From NCBI GenBank assembly GCA_017428805.1, contig JAFRQC010000044.1:1-32396 (forward strand): DNA of 32,396 nucleotides. The letters run 5' to 3'. Position numbers and translations under genes: made by a program. This DNA comes from Prevotella sp. GTDB lineage: Bacteria; Bacteroidota; Bacteroidia; Bacteroidales; Bacteroidaceae. The notes under the pieces are model-generated. The model saw only the letters and a list, made by a program, of their open reading frames with translations. It did no database searches and had not been told where the DNA came from. Shown here one piece after another: positions 21,774 to 31,142 of this stretch (position 1 is its first letter; the number at the start of each line of letters is the position of its first letter).

Positions 21774-23782
21774 GATTCACTATCATTATTATCTTCTTCT
21801 TTAGGCAGTTCCACATCCTTCGCCTTAGGCGCATCCGCCTCTTTCAGTTTGGCAGAGAGAGAGCCGCCACCAGCGGCAGGAGCGGCGGGCATACCATCCT
21901 TGATGTTCGGTGATTTGAACTCTGACTTGGCCTGGAGGCTGTCGATGGCAGCCTTCGGAGCCGTAATCTCGCCCTTGAACGTTGTCTTGCCATTGACGGT
22001 GTTGTCGCCATAGAACTCAGCTTTCGAACCACTGACGGCTACATTCCCGCCGGTGAGCTGAACCACAGCCTTGGCCTCACCCTGCTGCATCTCAGCAGTC
22101 GTCTTGCCATAGACGCCCGTCTCTTCCGACGACAGCGTCAGTTCCTTGGCTTGATTGTCTGCGTCCATACGACCCACGTACATCTTCTCGGCCAGCAGCG
22201 TCAGCGAGCTGCCTGCGGCCATATTCTGGTCGGTCAGCTTCTCAGCATCCACATCGGTGGCCTTCACATAGATATCCTTTGCATCGAGGCTGATCTGGCC
22301 CTTCGCCTTACCATCCTTGTCAATAGCAGCCACACTGGCCAACTCGGTTACAAGAGTGAACTGTCCCGTGGCGTTCTTGTCCTTGTCGTAAGAAGAGAGC
22401 GCCATATTGTTGACCTGCACGCCAAACGTGCCCGTCGTATTCTTATCCTTATCAGCAGAGCTGAACATAGTGTCAGCAGCATTCACAGAGAATGTTCCTG
22501 TGCTGTTGCCTTCCTTGTCAATGGAGGCCATCGCGATATTCTCTGCCCGGAAGGTGATACTACTCTCGGCAGCCTGATATTTCTCCTCTAAGCCGTCTTC
22601 TGTGATATCATAATCTACAGCAGCCACAGAGAAATCCTTGGTCATAATGGCCACCGAACCTCCAGAGGTGATACTGCCGGTTGTTTCGTCAGTCATCTCA
22701 GTATTCGTCGTTGAAAGTGCTATCGCTCCTGATGCAAGCGAGATATTACTGTCATCGATCAGAGTACCGTCGGCATTCAAGGTATCTGCCACAAGATGAC
22801 GGGCACGCAGACGGATAGCCGACTCATCGTTGGTACGGATATTCCCGTCGCCATCAACAGAAGAGAAAAACATCTGCTCGGCCTCAACTGTCAGGCTTGA
22901 GCCTGTGGTCTTGTCCGTAAAGTCGGTCTTGGCGTTGCTAATCCTATCCTGTTCTGCCTCGAGGGCTGTGATACGCCTGTTGGTCTCTGCCAAGCGAGAA
23001 AGGGTGTCTATACAGTTCTGCACGGCTCCATAGAGGGCTGGTATCATACTATCAAACTGATTCTGCAGATCTACGAGATCGACAACGTTGGTGCGGACAT
23101 CCATCATTTCTTCGTTCAGGTCTTCCTCAGCGTCAAAGATATCCTGGATATCAGAGATGACATCATTGACTTGTGACATCTTCTTGGAGGCCTCCGAAGT
23201 CAGGTCAGACTTGACGCTATTCAACTCGCTCAGCCTGTCAGATATGATACTGCCGAGTTTCTCGACAGAGCGGCTGGCACTGATCTCAATCGTCTCGTCG
23301 GCATGGATAAGCACACCGGCACCTCCTGTGGTAGGAGGCTCATAGAAGAAGTCGGTGGAGTCGTTGCTCTGGATGGCTATCTGACGGGCCTGACTGACAA
23401 TCTGGGAGTTAGGCCATACCACCTCTTCCACGCCGTCAGGGCCAGGATCGGCAGCTATCTGGGAGATGAGCGAAGCATGCGTATCTACCTTGCCAGACTG
23501 TCCGACACCTTGAAGGCTCACATTGTTGCCCCTGACCACGACAGCACCACCATCGCCCCAGAGGGCACCGCTCTTATCTACGTCGCCGATGATGATTTCC
23601 GGCGCAGAGATCACAATGCGCTTGTCATCGCGGAAGTATTTCCCTTCATCCAGACGGTTGAAGATGTCTGTCTTAATCTGCTGCACCTCAGCCTTCTGCT
23701 TGCGTATCTCTTCCAGATCCTTCGAGACACAGTCCTGTAGATTCTGAAGGGCTTCTTTCCAATCGTCGAATACTGTATCCAT
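21770..23782 (-). CDS. Spike- or needle-like repeat protein
   Basis: A 670-residue protein with no signal peptide, probably a trimeric fibre or spike accessory of the contractile machine. Residues 1-45 are helical. Residues 55-170 are beta-rich (VISAPEIIIGDV...VSLQG). Residues about 172-285 form a long coiled coil. Residues about 295-600 are short repeated strands, the clearest being four exact 22-residue tandem units at 422-509, each starting DKxxN/K and containing TGxF or KGQI. This resembles the beta-helix of phage gp5 C-termini and tail needles. The end (605-670) has TFKGEITAPKAAIDSLQAKS, then a Pro/Ala/Gly stretch and an acidic tail. It starts 7 nt after vgrG. Its place in the particle and any cargo role are inferred. 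Confidence 0.6.
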   Translation of the reverse strand: MDTVFDDWKEALQNLQDCVSKDLEEIRKQKAEVQQIKTDIFNRLDEGKYFRDDKRIVISAPEIIIGDVDKSGALWGDGGAVVVRGNNVSLQGVGQSGKVDTHASLISQIAADPGPDGVEEVVWPNSQIVSQARQIAIQSNDSTDFFYEPPTTGGAGVLIHADETIEISASRSVEKLGSIISDRLSELNSVKSDLTSEASKKMSQVNDVISDIQDIFDAEEDLNEEMMDVRTNVVDLVDLQNQFDSMIPALYGAVQNCIDTLSRLAETNRRITALEAEQDRISNAKTDFTDKTTGSSLTVEAEQMFFSSVDGDGNIRTNDESAIRLRARHLVADTLNADGTLIDDSNISLASGAIALSTTNTEMTDETTGSITSGGSVAIMTKDFSVAAVDYDITEDGLEEKYQAAESSITFRAENIAMASIDKEGNSTGTFSVNAADTMFSSADKDKNTTGTFGVQVNNMALSSYDKDKNATGQFTLVTELASVAAIDKDGKAKGQISLDAKDIYVKATDVDAEKLTDQNMAAGSSLTLLAEKMYVGRMDADNQAKELTLSSEETGVYGKTTAEMQQGEAKAVVQLTGGNVAVSGSKAEFYGDNTVNGKTTFKGEITAPKAAIDSLQAKSEFKSPNIKDGMPAAPAAGGGSLSAKLKEADAPKAKDVELPKEEDNNDSES

Positions 23783-23789
23783 ATATCTT

Positions 23790-26700
23790 TTACTTTACAC
23801 TATTTACCTTCTTCTTCAACGTTTCCGAAAGATCGGTGGTTATTACGTCAATAATGGCATGGTTTTCCGCCAGCTGGTTTTTATCGATATGGAGCGTTAC
23901 ACCTGTTGTGTCGGACAGTAGGATACGACCTTTCTCGGCTGATCTAAATCGATTTGTGACGGAAACGGCATCAATCCAATTATTAATTTTTCCATCCATA
24001 AAGTAGGACCTCGCCCATTTAGCGGCAGCGTTTGGTTTTGAGAATGTATAATCAGCTGCTTTAATTTTTTCGGCGAATGACATCCAATCATTAACACTTC
24101 CGTAATCACCTGGCTCTGCGGTATCATCCATTTTGAATATTTTTTGATAGTCAGCTTCTCCTTTGGCCTTAATAAGAAATTGATAGACAATTTTTCTGCG
24201 GAGCTTCGTCATCTCCTTTGCAAAGTCATCGAAAGACTGGTTTTCTGGAACAGTACCTTTACTGGCATTGTCGATAAAATTAGTATAGATGTCAAGTGCT
24301 CGGATTGAGGTATAAAGGGCATCAGAATGATAACAGTCTAATTTCTCGATTTTGCCAATTTCAAAATTTTTCCAAGCATCTGCAGCTTTGAAAAGAACTT
24401 TCAGATTATTGCCAACAGTCCTGGCAAGAGAAACAATATCGTCTCTCCTTTTCTTAGTATTTGTATCATTTTCCTTCCTTATACTAAAAAGCAGTTTTGC
24501 GAAATCCACCCTATCATTGTAATCATCTTCGCGTTCTTCTTCGTTCTTTTCCGGGGCGGTAAATTTCGCATCTGGACCACCCACCCTATAGGCGAGCGCC
24601 GCAATTTCGTCGAATCCGAAATCAGTATCCTTGATGGTATCTTTTATCGATTTGTCACGATTATCAAAGACTTTCTTTATCAACCCGTTTGCACCGTTAA
24701 CAAGCTTCATATCGCCCAAAGAGTTGTAGTAAACAATGGCTTGCCTATTATTGTCGAGACCTTGATAATTTTTATACTCAATAATGCTGGCCTTTACCTT
24801 CTCGTAAGCAGTCTTGATATTATTACAAAGCTCGTCGGCCTTGGAAGTATATATATCAATGCCTCTTGTCAGATCGCCCAAAATACGACCTGCCTTATCG
24901 CCACTCTTAATCTTCTCCCTCCTTGGATGTGAGAGATTGTCGACCGGAATCTGAGCCTTACCCTTGCCTGCCTCAATCAGGACATAGGTGTTGGACTTAA
25001 TCTTCAGCGTGCCATCAACAGGACGGGTGAACACCTCCAATATAGTACGGAAAAACGACAGGTCGAGCCATTTGCAAACCGTCCTGTTCATCACATCTTC
25101 ACCCATAGTAATGAGACCACCTAATCCCCAATTCGCCCAGGATCCCAAGGAATTCAACTTATCTGGCGGATTCACAAAATGGTCGCCGACTGCTGTACCC
25201 GAGGTCAGTGAGAGCTTGTTGCTGGCAGAGATCGACACATTCTTGCCTTCTATCTTGACATTGCCATTCGGTGCGGAAATGGTGATGCCTGTAAAGGCAT
25301 TCAAACTGACGTTACCCAGGGGTGAAGCGATATTCACCGAACGTTTGTCTGACGACATATTAATCTGATACAGGCCATAACGGTCAGTGATATTGATGCC
25401 GCCAGTAAGATCGACCATGTTCTGGTCGGTGATTAGCGGTTTGTAAAGAGGGATTACGCTCCTGATAAACGAGGCCGCAGGAGACAGTCCGATCAGGAAA
25501 TCTACGCCGTCAGTTTTATCATTAAAGGTAATGGAATGACCATTTTTCGACCGGATGACACGGTCAGGCAGAGGCAGCCACGGATCCGTGACATATCTTG
25601 ACTGCAAGGAGCCAACAATATAGGGCCGTTCGATATTACCGTCCTCATAGTTGAGCAACACCTCATCCCCAGTACAAGGCCTGAAGATGACACCACCGCC
25701 GGCAGTGGCAAAGGGTGTCGCCATACGGACCCACGGCGACTTGTCGCCGTCCTCTGGCTGCCAAGGATACCTCACACGTACCCGTCCAAAACGGTTCGGG
25801 TCGAGATTGTCCTCCACAAAGGCCACCTGAGCCTCCGCTGTCCTGACGGTCGGAATCTCCGGCATCAGCGGCGGACACGGGATGGCTTTCTGTATTTTTT
25901 GGTCAGTACCCACTTCCTTATATAAAGGAGGTATGGCTTCAACAATATAGTTTCCGCTCTCATCCAGTTCCACCTTGATGACAATGTAGAAGCCACCCCC
26001 CACCTTGATCACGTCACCTAAGCACAGGCCTTGATCATCTGCTCCGTAGTTCAATCTGACAAGTAACTGACTGACTGTCTGAGAGGCACGACGCATCTTG
26101 GAATAGAAAGCGGCCGTCAGCAATGACACAACATTACCTTTTTGGTTGACGGTCAGGCTGCTGTCAGAAATGAGGGATTTTAAGGTAGAGAACAGATTGA
26201 ACGTTGTGCCGTCGGTCTGGTCAGGGTTTTCATCCTTGTCCAGAGTCAGGTTCTTGTCATTGTTCTGGTCGTTCTTTTTCTTCATGGCCACACCAGCATC
26301 CTTCGCCGTTTGAGCGACAGACCAGACGATATCTGAAATGATGTCGTAAAGACTAGTATCATTCAAGGCCGTATAAAAGAGATTGAGCAACATTAACCTG
26401 TAATCGAACGACTCATTGGAGAAATTGGTGTAGCCGTCCTTTTTAAGTTCCACGAAATTGGCATCGTTTGCTTCTGGCTGGTTATAAACAGCCTTGAATC
26501 CCTGACCTGTAAGCACCTTAGTCGTTTTGGATGTTGAGACATGTTTACCGTCTTGCTTCTTATACTTTGTAGAGCCGTCTGTATCTTTTGCTACTTTGTC
26601 ATCTGTATCTTTTTCCTTTTCATATTCGTAAACTACTGTTTCCGTCAACTTCCACAATTCCTCATTCTCGCTGTTGGTAATCGTAGTTGTTGTCACGACC

Positions 26701-27761
26701 TTACTGATCTCACCATTCAGTTTAACTACTTCTTTGTCATCACTGTTATAGTAAGAGGTCTCAACGATGACCGTCTTTTTTCCTTTCTCATAATTATAGA
26801 TTGTTGTTTCCGTCACCAAACCATTTTCCACTTTACTTGTCGTAGTTGGATCATCCTTCGGCTTATATTCACCAAGTAGCGACGTGGGAGAATCGACATA
26901 ACGGTTGTCGTTTTCCGATGAACGCATGGTAAAATCATAGTGACAACCTTCCACATCGAGCACATGATCGACAGATTCCTCATAGTCCACAGAGTCGGCC
27001 ACACCCGCCTGGTCTTTTGATGCCTTCTCAAGATCTGGTTTCATGCCTAAGTTCAGTGATCCCCCCTCAAAATACAACATCTCGCCACAACGGATGGCAC
27101 TACGAGCCAGGAAGTCATAGAAACTTTCATTATATTGCACAAGATACGGCTGTCGGATCTCTACCGTATTGTCCTTATTTTTATAGTTCAGGAACTGAAG
27201 ATTCACCTTGCCCTGAAGCTGCGCAGGGTTTGGAGTGAGAATGAATTTCTTGATGCCTTCTGTGAAGATCTCACCGCCCAATTTACGTGCTGTATAGGCG
27301 TAACAATACTTGTCGATGGTTGCCAGTTTGTCCATGCTATAGCAGAACAGCTCCACATAAAGGCTTGTTGCAGCAGAACTCTTTTTTTGGATAGGCTTCA
27401 TCTTATAGACGAAGTAATTCTCTGCCACTTTAAGATCTTCTGTATCATTATTATACACAAGGGTCACCAACTGTCTGGAAAATTTCTCCTGCAAAGCAGA
27501 GAAACTAGGAAATTCACTGGAACTATCTGTATCACCGGAACTACCGGAACCACTGGAACCATCTGTGCCACCAGAATTATCAGTTTTACTCACTTTAGTC
27601 AAGTCCAACTTTACATGTATATAACCTGGCGCAAAGATTCTTTTTTGATAGTCCAGTTTATCAATTGACACGTTATATTCGACAGAACCGATGGCGACTA
27701 CAGTGTTATCTTCCGCCTTAATATCACTAATAGAACCAACTGTCAATTTATATTTTCCCAT
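23790..27761 (-). CDS. vgrG: VgrG/TssI spike protein with long C-terminal extension
   Basis: Trimeric spike that caps the tube; 1323 residues, about twice the length of a minimal VgrG. Residues about 1-630 are the gp27-like part, with a Thr/Lys/Glu-rich insertion at about 314-415. The gp5-like OB fold is at about 640-740 (VEDNLDPNRFGRVRVRYPWQ, GDEVLLNYEDGNIERPYIVGS). Residues about 760-880 carry repeated strands (NGHSITFND, ISAPNGNVKIEGKNVSISAS), the start of the needle. Residues about 900-1300 are a mostly helical, charged extension of no known family. Its DNA (about 23900-25000) is visibly richer in A and T than the neighbours. The final residues return to VgrG-like strands (GVTLHIDKNQL). 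The extension could be a cargo domain; no immunity gene is obvious next to it. Confidence 0.85.
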   Translation of the reverse strand: MGKYKLTVGSISDIKAEDNTVVAIGSVEYNVSIDKLDYQKRIFAPGYIHVKLDLTKVSKTDNSGGTDGSSGSGSSGDTDSSSEFPSFSALQEKFSRQLVTLVYNNDTEDLKVAENYFVYKMKPIQKKSSAATSLYVELFCYSMDKLATIDKYCYAYTARKLGGEIFTEGIKKFILTPNPAQLQGKVNLQFLNYKNKDNTVEIRQPYLVQYNESFYDFLARSAIRCGEMLYFEGGSLNLGMKPDLEKASKDQAGVADSVDYEESVDHVLDVEGCHYDFTMRSSENDNRYVDSPTSLLGEYKPKDDPTTTSKVENGLVTETTIYNYEKGKKTVIVETSYYNSDDKEVVKLNGEISKVVTTTTITNSENEELWKLTETVVYEYEKEKDTDDKVAKDTDGSTKYKKQDGKHVSTSKTTKVLTGQGFKAVYNQPEANDANFVELKKDGYTNFSNESFDYRLMLLNLFYTALNDTSLYDIISDIVWSVAQTAKDAGVAMKKKNDQNNDKNLTLDKDENPDQTDGTTFNLFSTLKSLISDSSLTVNQKGNVVSLLTAAFYSKMRRASQTVSQLLVRLNYGADDQGLCLGDVIKVGGGFYIVIKVELDESGNYIVEAIPPLYKEVGTDQKIQKAIPCPPLMPEIPTVRTAEAQVAFVEDNLDPNRFGRVRVRYPWQPEDGDKSPWVRMATPFATAGGGVIFRPCTGDEVLLNYEDGNIERPYIVGSLQSRYVTDPWLPLPDRVIRSKNGHSITFNDKTDGVDFLIGLSPAASFIRSVIPLYKPLITDQNMVDLTGGINITDRYGLYQINMSSDKRSVNIASPLGNVSLNAFTGITISAPNGNVKIEGKNVSISASNKLSLTSGTAVGDHFVNPPDKLNSLGSWANWGLGGLITMGEDVMNRTVCKWLDLSFFRTILEVFTRPVDGTLKIKSNTYVLIEAGKGKAQIPVDNLSHPRREKIKSGDKAGRILGDLTRGIDIYTSKADELCNNIKTAYEKVKASIIEYKNYQGLDNNRQAIVYYNSLGDMKLVNGANGLIKKVFDNRDKSIKDTIKDTDFGFDEIAALAYRVGGPDAKFTAPEKNEEEREDDYNDRVDFAKLLFSIRKENDTNTKKRRDDIVSLARTVGNNLKVLFKAADAWKNFEIGKIEKLDCYHSDALYTSIRALDIYTNFIDNASKGTVPENQSFDDFAKEMTKLRRKIVYQFLIKAKGEADYQKIFKMDDTAEPGDYGSVNDWMSFAEKIKAADYTFSKPNAAAKWARSYFMDGKINNWIDAVSVTNRFRSAEKGRILLSDTTGVTLHIDKNQLAENHAIIDVITTDLSETLKKKVNSVK

Positions 27762-27775
27762 ATCTTTCCTCTTTA

Positions 27776-28276
27776 TTATCTGGATACTTTCCTCGAAATT
27801 TCAATATAGCGGTCACCATTCACACCTATGTAGGTGATGTTGGCCACCAGCAGCTTCACGTGGATCAGCATCTGCTCCGTACTACCTTCAGAGGTTGGCG
27901 CATTCGTAAAATCATCCTCCACGTCGATCACATAGCCATTGACGACCATCGCGTCTTCATAGCCTGTCACGTACTGCCTGTTGAATAAGGTGGCATTAAA
28001 GAGGAATGTGAAGAATTCCGGTTCGTTCTGCTGCATCTGATGATAGAACGGCTTGCCATCCTCCGGACTCATCAGACGGATGGTGAAATCAAGGATGGTT
28101 GTGGTGGTTTTGCCGAACGGATAGCCCGACTTGTTACGTTCACGCTTGCACTCATAGCTGAAATGAAGCACCGTAAAGCACCTGTCACAAGGTATCCTTA
28201 ATCTTCTCTCGTCTAACAATCGGACATCGTCAGTATAGAGCATTGCCTTGAGATGGTTGGAAAGGGAAATTGCCAT
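27776..28276 (-). CDS. Divergent TssD/Hcp-fold protein, possible tube-spike adaptor
   Basis: A 166-residue protein that probably has the Hcp/tube fold in a divergent form. After an N-terminal segment unlike Hcp, it has CFTVLHFSYECKRERN, then TILDFTIRLMSP, FFTFLFNATLFN, VVNGYVIDVEDDF and MLIHVKLLVANITYIGVNG. The strand order is like TssD, where FxDAYCxxxEE is replaced by VVNGYVIDVEDDF. It lies just upstream of vgrG and 14 nt after the previous TssD-like gene. In phages, special tube-initiator proteins lie between spike and tube; a similar job here is an inference. The fold is uncertain without structure prediction. Confidence 0.55.
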   Translation of the reverse strand: MAISLSNHLKAMLYTDDVRLLDERRLRIPCDRCFTVLHFSYECKRERNKSGYPFGKTTTTILDFTIRLMSPEDGKPFYHQMQQNEPEFFTFLFNATLFNRQYVTGYEDAMVVNGYVIDVEDDFTNAPTSEGSTEQMLIHVKLLVANITYIGVNGDRYIEISRKVSR

Positions 28277-28290
28277 AGCCGTCGGAGGAT

Positions 28291-28710
28291 TTATTTGGGT
28301 GTATTCTTATAGACGACGCCATCCACAATGACACGCTCCGCCATCAGCGAGAGCTTGAGATAGCGACGGTTGGAACTGTCAATATGATAGTCCTCGGCCA
28401 GCGAGAAGCAGTAGGCATCTTCGAACAGCAGCTCTGACGAAGCAGTGAGATCACCGCCATTCGCGACCATCAGGTCGAACAGCACTCGCCCGTTAATCGG
28501 CTCGCCACTGATATACCAGTCATACAGGTTCAGGTTCTCTTTGCCTGGAGCCACGACAACAATTTCCACCTGCTCACACCGGGCATCGGCATCTGGACGG
28601 AACTGGTTGTGGTGACGTGAAAAATGACAATGGCAGTCTGCGACGAGATACTCGGACGAATAGACCTTGGATTCGTTATTGCCAAACTGAAGACGAGCTA
28701 TTAATGCCAT
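28291..28710 (-). CDS. tssD: TssD (Hcp)-family protein, third copy
   Basis: A 139-residue member of the Bacteroidetes TssD tube family. It has the typical end of that family: LLFEDAYCFSLAEDYHI followed by RRYLKLSLMAERVIVDGV and a final KN. The start MALIARLQFGNNESKVYSSEYLVA also fits. The middle is unusual, with a His-rich run (CHCHFSRHHNQFR) in place of the usual TDxxGRPSGxxxGG. Because the typical TssD motif has changed, it may be an effector-carrying or adaptor tube ring rather than the bulk tube. It is separated from the two regular tssD genes by a structured spacer. Confidence 0.75.
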   Translation of the reverse strand: MALIARLQFGNNESKVYSSEYLVADCHCHFSRHHNQFRPDADARCEQVEIVVVAPGKENLNLYDWYISGEPINGRVLFDLMVANGGDLTASSELLFEDAYCFSLAEDYHIDSSNRRYLKLSLMAERVIVDGVVYKNTPK

Positions 28711-28762
28711 AGGAATTGCTTCTAAAATATAAACAGTTCGTGAGGTTCGCTTTTACACGGTT

Positions 28763-28872
28763 AATCAATTGACCCAGTCCGAAGACTGAATCAATTGATT
28801 GATAGAGTGGAACAATTCTCGGATATTCAAATTCATTTACTTGATGCTTCGCATCGAGTAGGAATCGCCTAC
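28763..28872 (-). promoter_or_regulatory. Structured spacer with three hairpins after the second tssD
   Basis: The 158-nt gap between tssD copies 2 and 3 has a 10-bp inverted repeat AATCAATTGA / TCAATTGATT (28763-28772, 28791-28800) enclosing a 4-bp stem AGTC/GACT with a CGAA tetraloop. It also has a GATGC-TTC-GCATC hairpin (28843-28855) and a GTAGG/CCTAC stem overlapping the stop of tssD copy 2. There is no T-run, so it looks like an RNA-processing, stability or partial-termination element that separates the highly expressed tube genes from the rest. TTAATCAATTGA also occurs, inverted, at 29305-29316 beside the stop of tssD copy 1. Confidence 0.5.
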
Positions 28873-29267
28873 TTCCAAGGATTGTCGTAGCTGACGGCAC
28901 CGTTCTCGAGTTTCTGGCACACAATCTCGATTTCCTCGTAGTGCTGCTGGCCATCCTCCCACTTCTCAACATAGTTGATACAGTAGCAGTTGGTACCTTT
29001 CAACTCCTTCATGGCTGCACCGTCGACGGTGTTCACAAACTTCACTGATACGTTCTTCGGGCTCGTCGGATCGAGCATCCAAGCAATCAGCTCATTGTTG
29101 CCGTCGTTCATGGCCTTCACACGGATGGTGACCTTACCACCACGGGGGATACCTGCGATCTGGCCCTCACGGTCGGTAGCCTGATCGAACTTATAGTCAA
29201 CCATCATTACTTCTCTCGCTGCGAACCCATCAATTTCGAGGGTTACCGGGGTTACATTCACTGCCAT
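28869..29267 (-). CDS. tssD: TssD (Hcp) tube protein, second copy
   Basis: Inner tube subunit of the T6SS. At 132 residues it shows the Bacteroidetes TssD pattern: VMMVDYKFDQATDREGQIAG then IPRGGKVTIRVKAMNDGN, a helix with LIAWMLDP, and the strand NCYCINYVEKWEDG with EEIEIVCQKLENG and final DNPWK. It is a close paralogue of the tssD gene before it, sharing the same block order at near-identical length. Two regular copies next to each other may give mixed tubes or different cargo preferences. It follows tssD copy 1 after 46 nt. Confidence 0.9.
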   Translation of the reverse strand: MAVNVTPVTLEIDGFAAREVMMVDYKFDQATDREGQIAGIPRGGKVTIRVKAMNDGNNELIAWMLDPTSPKNVSVKFVNTVDGAAMKELKGTNCYCINYVEKWEDGQQHYEEIEIVCQKLENGAVSYDNPWK

Positions 29268-29313
29268 AATATTTTAATTTTATGGTTCAACTTACTTCTT
29301 AACTCTCAATTGA

Positions 29314-29706
29314 TTAAGCCCATTCGTTCTCATAAGCCACGTTACCGAACTCGATCTTTTTGCAGGTGATGACGATCTCCTCAAAGTGACCCATCTTGTC
29401 TTCCCACTTCTCCTCGAAGTTGATGCAGTAGCCATTGGTGAACTTGATGGTCTTCATCTCCTTGTTCGTCTTCGTCTCGAGGAACTTGATCGTACCGTTC
29501 TTCGGCAGGCTGCGCTCGCACATCCAAGCCATCAGGTCGGGCGTACCGTCGTTGAGAGCCTTTACACGGACAGTAATCTTACCACCACGGGGGATACCGG
29601 CCATCTGACCTTCTACGTCTGTTGCCTGAGTGAACTCATAGGTCACCATCAGGACTTCTCTCTCCTTGTAATCGTCAATCGCGATACTTACAGGTGTTTT
29701 AGCCAT
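29314..29706 (-). CDS. tssD: TssD (Hcp) tube protein, first copy
   Basis: Inner tube subunit of the T6SS, 130 residues. It has MVTYEFTQATDVEGQMAG, IPRGGKITVRVKALNDGT, the helix LMAWMCERS, then NGYCINFEEKWEDKMG and EEIVITCKKIEFGNVAYENEW. This is the classic TssD layout, ending NEWA where most family members end NNW or NEW. It follows tssC after 34 nt, which is the usual tssB-tssC-tssD order of Bacteroidetes T6SS. Likely the main tube protein. Confidence 0.9.
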   Translation of the reverse strand: MAKTPVSIAIDDYKEREVLMVTYEFTQATDVEGQMAGIPRGGKITVRVKALNDGTPDLMAWMCERSLPKNGTIKFLETKTNKEMKTIKFTNGYCINFEEKWEDKMGHFEEIVITCKKIEFGNVAYENEWA

Positions 29707-29740
29707 AATAATTTGTTTTTAATTGTTGATATAAAAAAAT

Positions 29741-31105
29741 TTAAGCACTTGCCATTGCAGCTTCCTTAGCCTTCTTGTCGGCAGCCACCTTGATGATGAA
29801 GTTCTTGGCGGCATAGAACGGCGTCAGCGTGATGTCGCAGGTAATCTGCTTGGTGACAGGATCCTGACGGGGCTCACCGATCTCGTAGTTCTGAAACAGG
29901 TTGCCATAACCCTTGTACTGGTTAAGGAACTCCTGGATCTTGGCCTTCAGGTTCTTCGGGCTGTTGTACGGATCCCAGTTCTCGAGGGCCACCTCATGCA
30001 CGAAGTTCATCAGCACCTTCTTCACCCAGTCGAACACACGCACGATAGGATACTCCTTCATGGCGTCGAGGTCACCGTTGTAGAGTGTGGTATTGTTGAA
30101 TGCCATCACACGGCCTTCTGAATAGACCATCGGGATGACCTGGTTGTCCATCAGGGCAGCAATCTCCGACTTCAGCAGGTCGCTCTTCACGCCCTTCACG
30201 CCGTCGAGGGTACCATACTTCTTACCACCGGCACCCTGAGCCATGTTGGCGGTCTCGTCGTAGAGTTTACCGCAGAGGGCTGCAGACGGGGCGATATAGA
30301 ATGCCTTCTGGTCCTCCTCGTCGCTCGACATCTTCTCTGCCTCACGGCCGACGATCCAGTTGGCGGTCATCACCACGTTCATCAGCTCCTGATCACTGTC
30401 GCGGTAGCCTTCGGTGTTGGCCTGCAGGTCATCAAACGAATACTCATCGGCATGGTCGGTCAGCAGCATCACCTTATACTTGAATGCCATCTTGGCCCAC
30501 TGCAGCAGGTCTACCTTGTCGGTGAACACAGCACCAGGTACGCAGACGAGGCTGTAAGCATCCTTCAGGCTCAGACGGTCGAAGCCGTTGCGCAGGATGT
30601 TCTCCACCTCACCGGCGAAACCAGAGTCTGCATCAGCGATGTCTTCCTTCAGCACGTTGATGATACGAAGATTCTTCACCTTGTCAGTACCACAGGTCTT
30701 GAAGAAGGAGTCGAGCTGACGATAGCTGCGCTCCAGGTTCTGTGTGGCATAGAGGGCATCGGTGATACCCTGCTTCAGCACGTTGGTATATTTCTCCTCT
30801 TCCTTCTTGCAGGCGTCTGCAAAACCGGTGGCGCTGTCGATGCCATCCTGGTCGAGCAGTTCCAGCCAGCGGCTGATCTCACGCTTCAGGCTCTCTCTCT
30901 TGTCCTTAAAACGCTTGTCCTTCAGGAACACGTCCTTGGCGGCCTTGCGGGCGGGGTTCATATTGTCTGCGTCGGGCATAAAGCCACGGATGGCATTGAA
31001 GCCACCGAACTGTGACAACAGTTTACTGACGTCTTTACCTTTCTCTTGAAGCTCGGCACCAGCCTGCTGGGCCTCTTGAGCTTTCTGTAATTCTACATCT
31101 GCCAT
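29741..31105 (-). CDS. tssC: T6SS contractile sheath protein TssC
   Basis: Large sheath subunit; with TssB it forms the contractile sheath around the TssD tube. The 454-residue length is normal. The sequence has the expected core, for example SYRQLDSFFKTCG-like LERSYRQLDSFF (about 115), FKYKVMLLTDHADEYSFDDL (about 208-227) and AFYIAPSAALCGKLYDE. It also has GRVMAFNNTTLYNGDLDAMKEYPIVRVFDWVKKVLMNFV in pieces along the C-terminal half, and a final PFYAAKNFIIKVAADKK. It lies between tssB and tssD. The gap to tssB is 37 nt. Confidence 0.92.
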   Translation of the reverse strand: MADVELQKAQEAQQAGAELQEKGKDVSKLLSQFGGFNAIRGFMPDADNMNPARKAAKDVFLKDKRFKDKRESLKREISRWLELLDQDGIDSATGFADACKKEEEKYTNVLKQGITDALYATQNLERSYRQLDSFFKTCGTDKVKNLRIINVLKEDIADADSGFAGEVENILRNGFDRLSLKDAYSLVCVPGAVFTDKVDLLQWAKMAFKYKVMLLTDHADEYSFDDLQANTEGYRDSDQELMNVVMTANWIVGREAEKMSSDEEDQKAFYIAPSAALCGKLYDETANMAQGAGGKKYGTLDGVKGVKSDLLKSEIAALMDNQVIPMVYSEGRVMAFNNTTLYNGDLDAMKEYPIVRVFDWVKKVLMNFVHEVALENWDPYNSPKNLKAKIQEFLNQYKGYGNLFQNYEIGEPRQDPVTKQITCDITLTPFYAAKNFIIKVAADKKAKEAAMASA

Positions 31106-31142
31106 TTTATTTACGATTTACTTATTTAAAATTTTCGATTTA

